IMG/VR virus record: IMGVR_UViG_3300022074_000489
Coordinates: 1-20,064 of that record
Source: a virus
DNA length: 20,064 nt
Reading direction: 5' to 3' (one strand)
Below are positions 18,580-20,064 of this stretch, one piece after another; position 1 is the stretch's first letter, and every line of letters begins with the position of its first letter. The position numbers were made by a program, and so were the translations under genes. Below the pieces are notes generated by a model that saw only the letters and a list, made by a program, of their open reading frames with translations, made no database searches and had not been told where the DNA came from.

Positions 18580-20064
18580 ATGATTAATGAAATAACAATC
18601 GCTGATGTTCTGGAAGAGCTGTTGGATGAGAGCCCGTTGGCGAGAATGAAGAGCATGAAGACTAGCACAGCCCAGGATACCTCTGCTCAGGAACAAGGCC
18701 CTACCGGCAAAATGGACCCGAAAGAATTTGAAGCGGCCTACCTTGAAATACTAGACACAGTTTTAAAGAAGAATATAAACATACTCAGAGACAGAGAAAA
18801 AGACGATTTCTTATTCACCCAGGCTGAATACATTGGTAGGTCTATTGACGGCATCCACAGAGAGGTAGGAATGGACCACAACAAAACTGCGACTTTAGAT
18901 GGAGCAGTTGTAGAGCTATTTGATAAAGTAAATAATGAAATTAAAAAGCTTTTCAGCAATGAAGCAATCACGACTTTTGATCAAGCAAGAGCTGAGATTG
19001 TAACCACATCGGCATATAAAGATCTAATTCAAATACCCGGCCTCGAAACTTTGAAACAACTAGGAGACAGCGCAAAGAGCTTAGGAGAAAGGTTCCCAGC
19101 TGCTTTAGTAGATAAATTCTTATCTGTATTTTATAAAAGAGAAGGCGCGGAGCCACCTAAAGACAAAAACCAAGGACTCACAGACACTTCATCCCAAGTG
19201 TTAGATAACCTTGCCAACAACGACGAAGCTGCTAAAAAAGCTGCTAACAAACTAGTTGTTCAAAGCAACGGAGACAAGGAAGAGGCCAAAAACAAAGGGC
19301 AAGAAGCGGTTGCACAATCTAAAGAAAAAGCCAATAAAGAGAATCCTAACAATAAGGAACAAAATGACGCAAATGCTGAGACAGCGGAAGAAAAACTCAA
19401 TAGAGCTATTGATGATACCCAAGCCGACGAACAGTCCGCACAACTCGACCGTGAAGCAATAGCCGACAGATACACCTCGCCCCAAGAAGGTTCTGAAGTC
19501 TCCTTGCAAGATGCGTTTGATTACTTCCTTGATAACTTCTTGGAAACTCGATTGCTGAAGGACCAAGTAAAAGCAATAACAGATTTGGAGACATCGATAG
19601 CAGCGTTTGAAACAGCATTCAGAGCAGGTGCTGGAGACGCTCAAAGAGGATTGTCTGAGAGTTTGTTGAGAGAGCAACCACTCACAACAGACCAAATGAA
19701 AACATATATACAAGCGGTTGAAGATGGAGCGCCGGCTGCATTTGACAAACTTGAAAAAGAGCGTCAAGAAAGAATAAAGGAAAAGTACAAACAACTTAGA
19801 GATGAAGAACCCGAAAAACTTGATAAAATTAAACAGGACCTAAAAGCCGAGAAAGAGAAAAAACTTCGTAAAAAGAGCATAGTAATGCTTAGAGAATTGA
19901 AAAAACAAATCATCGATACACTTAAAAATATGGCAGTAAAGCTAAAGTCCTTAGACGACCCAGGTGCAAATTCTGCCTTTAGAAAATTCGATAAAGATTT
20001 AATCAAAAAAGAAGCAGACAAGCTTCAAAAGCTTCTATTCCTAATGAAGAAAGAATTAGGAATA
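18580..20064 (+). CDS. Long helical protein, runs off the window
   Basis: ATG 18580 follows GAGGTAG, and the frame stays open for 495 codons to the window end, so the C-terminus is missing. The N-terminus (INEITIADVLEELLDES) resembles the shared KITK-type tag with T, hydrophobic and acidic positions in step. The rest is strongly helical, rich in Ala, Glu, Lys and Gln, with a polar middle (NKENPNNKEQNDANAETAEE) and a coiled-coil C-terminal half (KLEKERQERIKEKYKQLRDE). There is no membrane span. It may be a large prohead-core or internal virion protein. No catalytic motif is visible. Confidence 0.8.
   Translation, partial: MINEITIADVLEELLDESPLARMKSMKTSTAQDTSAQEQGPTGKMDPKEFEAAYLEILDTVLKKNINILRDREKDDFLFTQAEYIGRSIDGIHREVGMDHNKTATLDGAVVELFDKVNNEIKKLFSNEAITTFDQARAEIVTTSAYKDLIQIPGLETLKQLGDSAKSLGERFPAALVDKFLSVFYKREGAEPPKDKNQGLTDTSSQVLDNLANNDEAAKKAANKLVVQSNGDKEEAKNKGQEAVAQSKEKANKENPNNKEQNDANAETAEEKLNRAIDDTQADEQSAQLDREAIADRYTSPQEGSEVSLQDAFDYFLDNFLETRLLKDQVKAITDLETSIAAFETAFRAGAGDAQRGLSESLLREQPLTTDQMKTYIQAVEDGAPAAFDKLEKERQERIKEKYKQLRDEEPEKLDKIKQDLKAEKEKKLRKKSIVMLRELKKQIIDTLKNMAVKLKSLDDPGANSAFRKFDKDLIKKEADKLQKLLFLMKKELGI

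Noticed and set aside
19252-19794. Minus-strand frame of 180 codons
   Set aside because: It lies opposite a well-supported plus-strand frame and has a composition typical of a complement artefact.
1-20064. tRNA or rRNA genes, insertion sequences, integrase
   Set aside because: I looked for conserved T-arm and clover-leaf patterns, transposase motifs and integrase signatures by eye and saw none; a dedicated tRNA search would settle the first.

Overview
The window reads as part of the genome of a tailed bacteriophage (Caudoviricetes), probably marine and myovirus-like. Every supportable gene is on the + strand. Genes are packed with ATGA or TAGTG overlaps. The left part is a run of tiny unrecognised genes. 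The right part carries highly charged, lysine- and glutamate-rich proteins with small cysteine-containing basic modules of a kind I remember from marine T4-type phages. No capsid, tail, terminase or polymerase gene is visible, so the assignment rests on architecture and remembered family resemblance, not a hallmark gene. Two lipoprotein-like proteins (a thioredoxin-fold protein and a von Willebrand A protein) resemble proteins of Myxococcota-like bacteria, which hints weakly at the host.

Layout. (1) 1-5703, early-type region: about 20 genes for proteins of 28-192 residues, including several SH3-like 'GDLV' proteins, three tiny single-span membrane proteins and one small lipoprotein. Eight transcription starts share one design: a GGACA-N5-TGTCC palindrome, a sigma70-like promoter with TATATT or a variant at -10, a short leader almost free of G, and a GAGG-type ribosome binding site. 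(2) 5704-5949, a regulatory gap with TTATGCCA-type palindromes and an AGAATATACTATTTA element. (3) 5950-12367: short proteins starting with an amphipathic 'KITK..L..II.EE' segment, the two lipoprotein-like genes, a large protein kinase fused to basic Cys modules, two further module proteins and a small holin-like protein. (4) 12395-16832: a sigma70-type promoter, a HAD-Nudix fusion, a small two-span membrane protein, a zinc metallopeptidase, an acidic scaffold-like protein and a Fis-like DNA-binding protein. (5) 16816-17001: a promoter, a long imperfect hairpin with two exposed CCUCC motifs, and a U-tract, which together look like a small RNA gene. (6) 17002-20064: an acidic-tailed protein, a small domain protein, an HNH endonuclease, a small helical protein and the start of a long helical protein that runs off the window.

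How it may work together (inference): the early cassettes look like one regulon under a single dimeric regulator. The right-hand genes look like virion or prohead components, some possibly carrying enzymes (kinase, Nudix/HAD, metallopeptidase) into the head for delivery to the next host. The candidate small RNA could pair with ribosome binding sites, and matches that of the HAD-Nudix gene over 9 nt.
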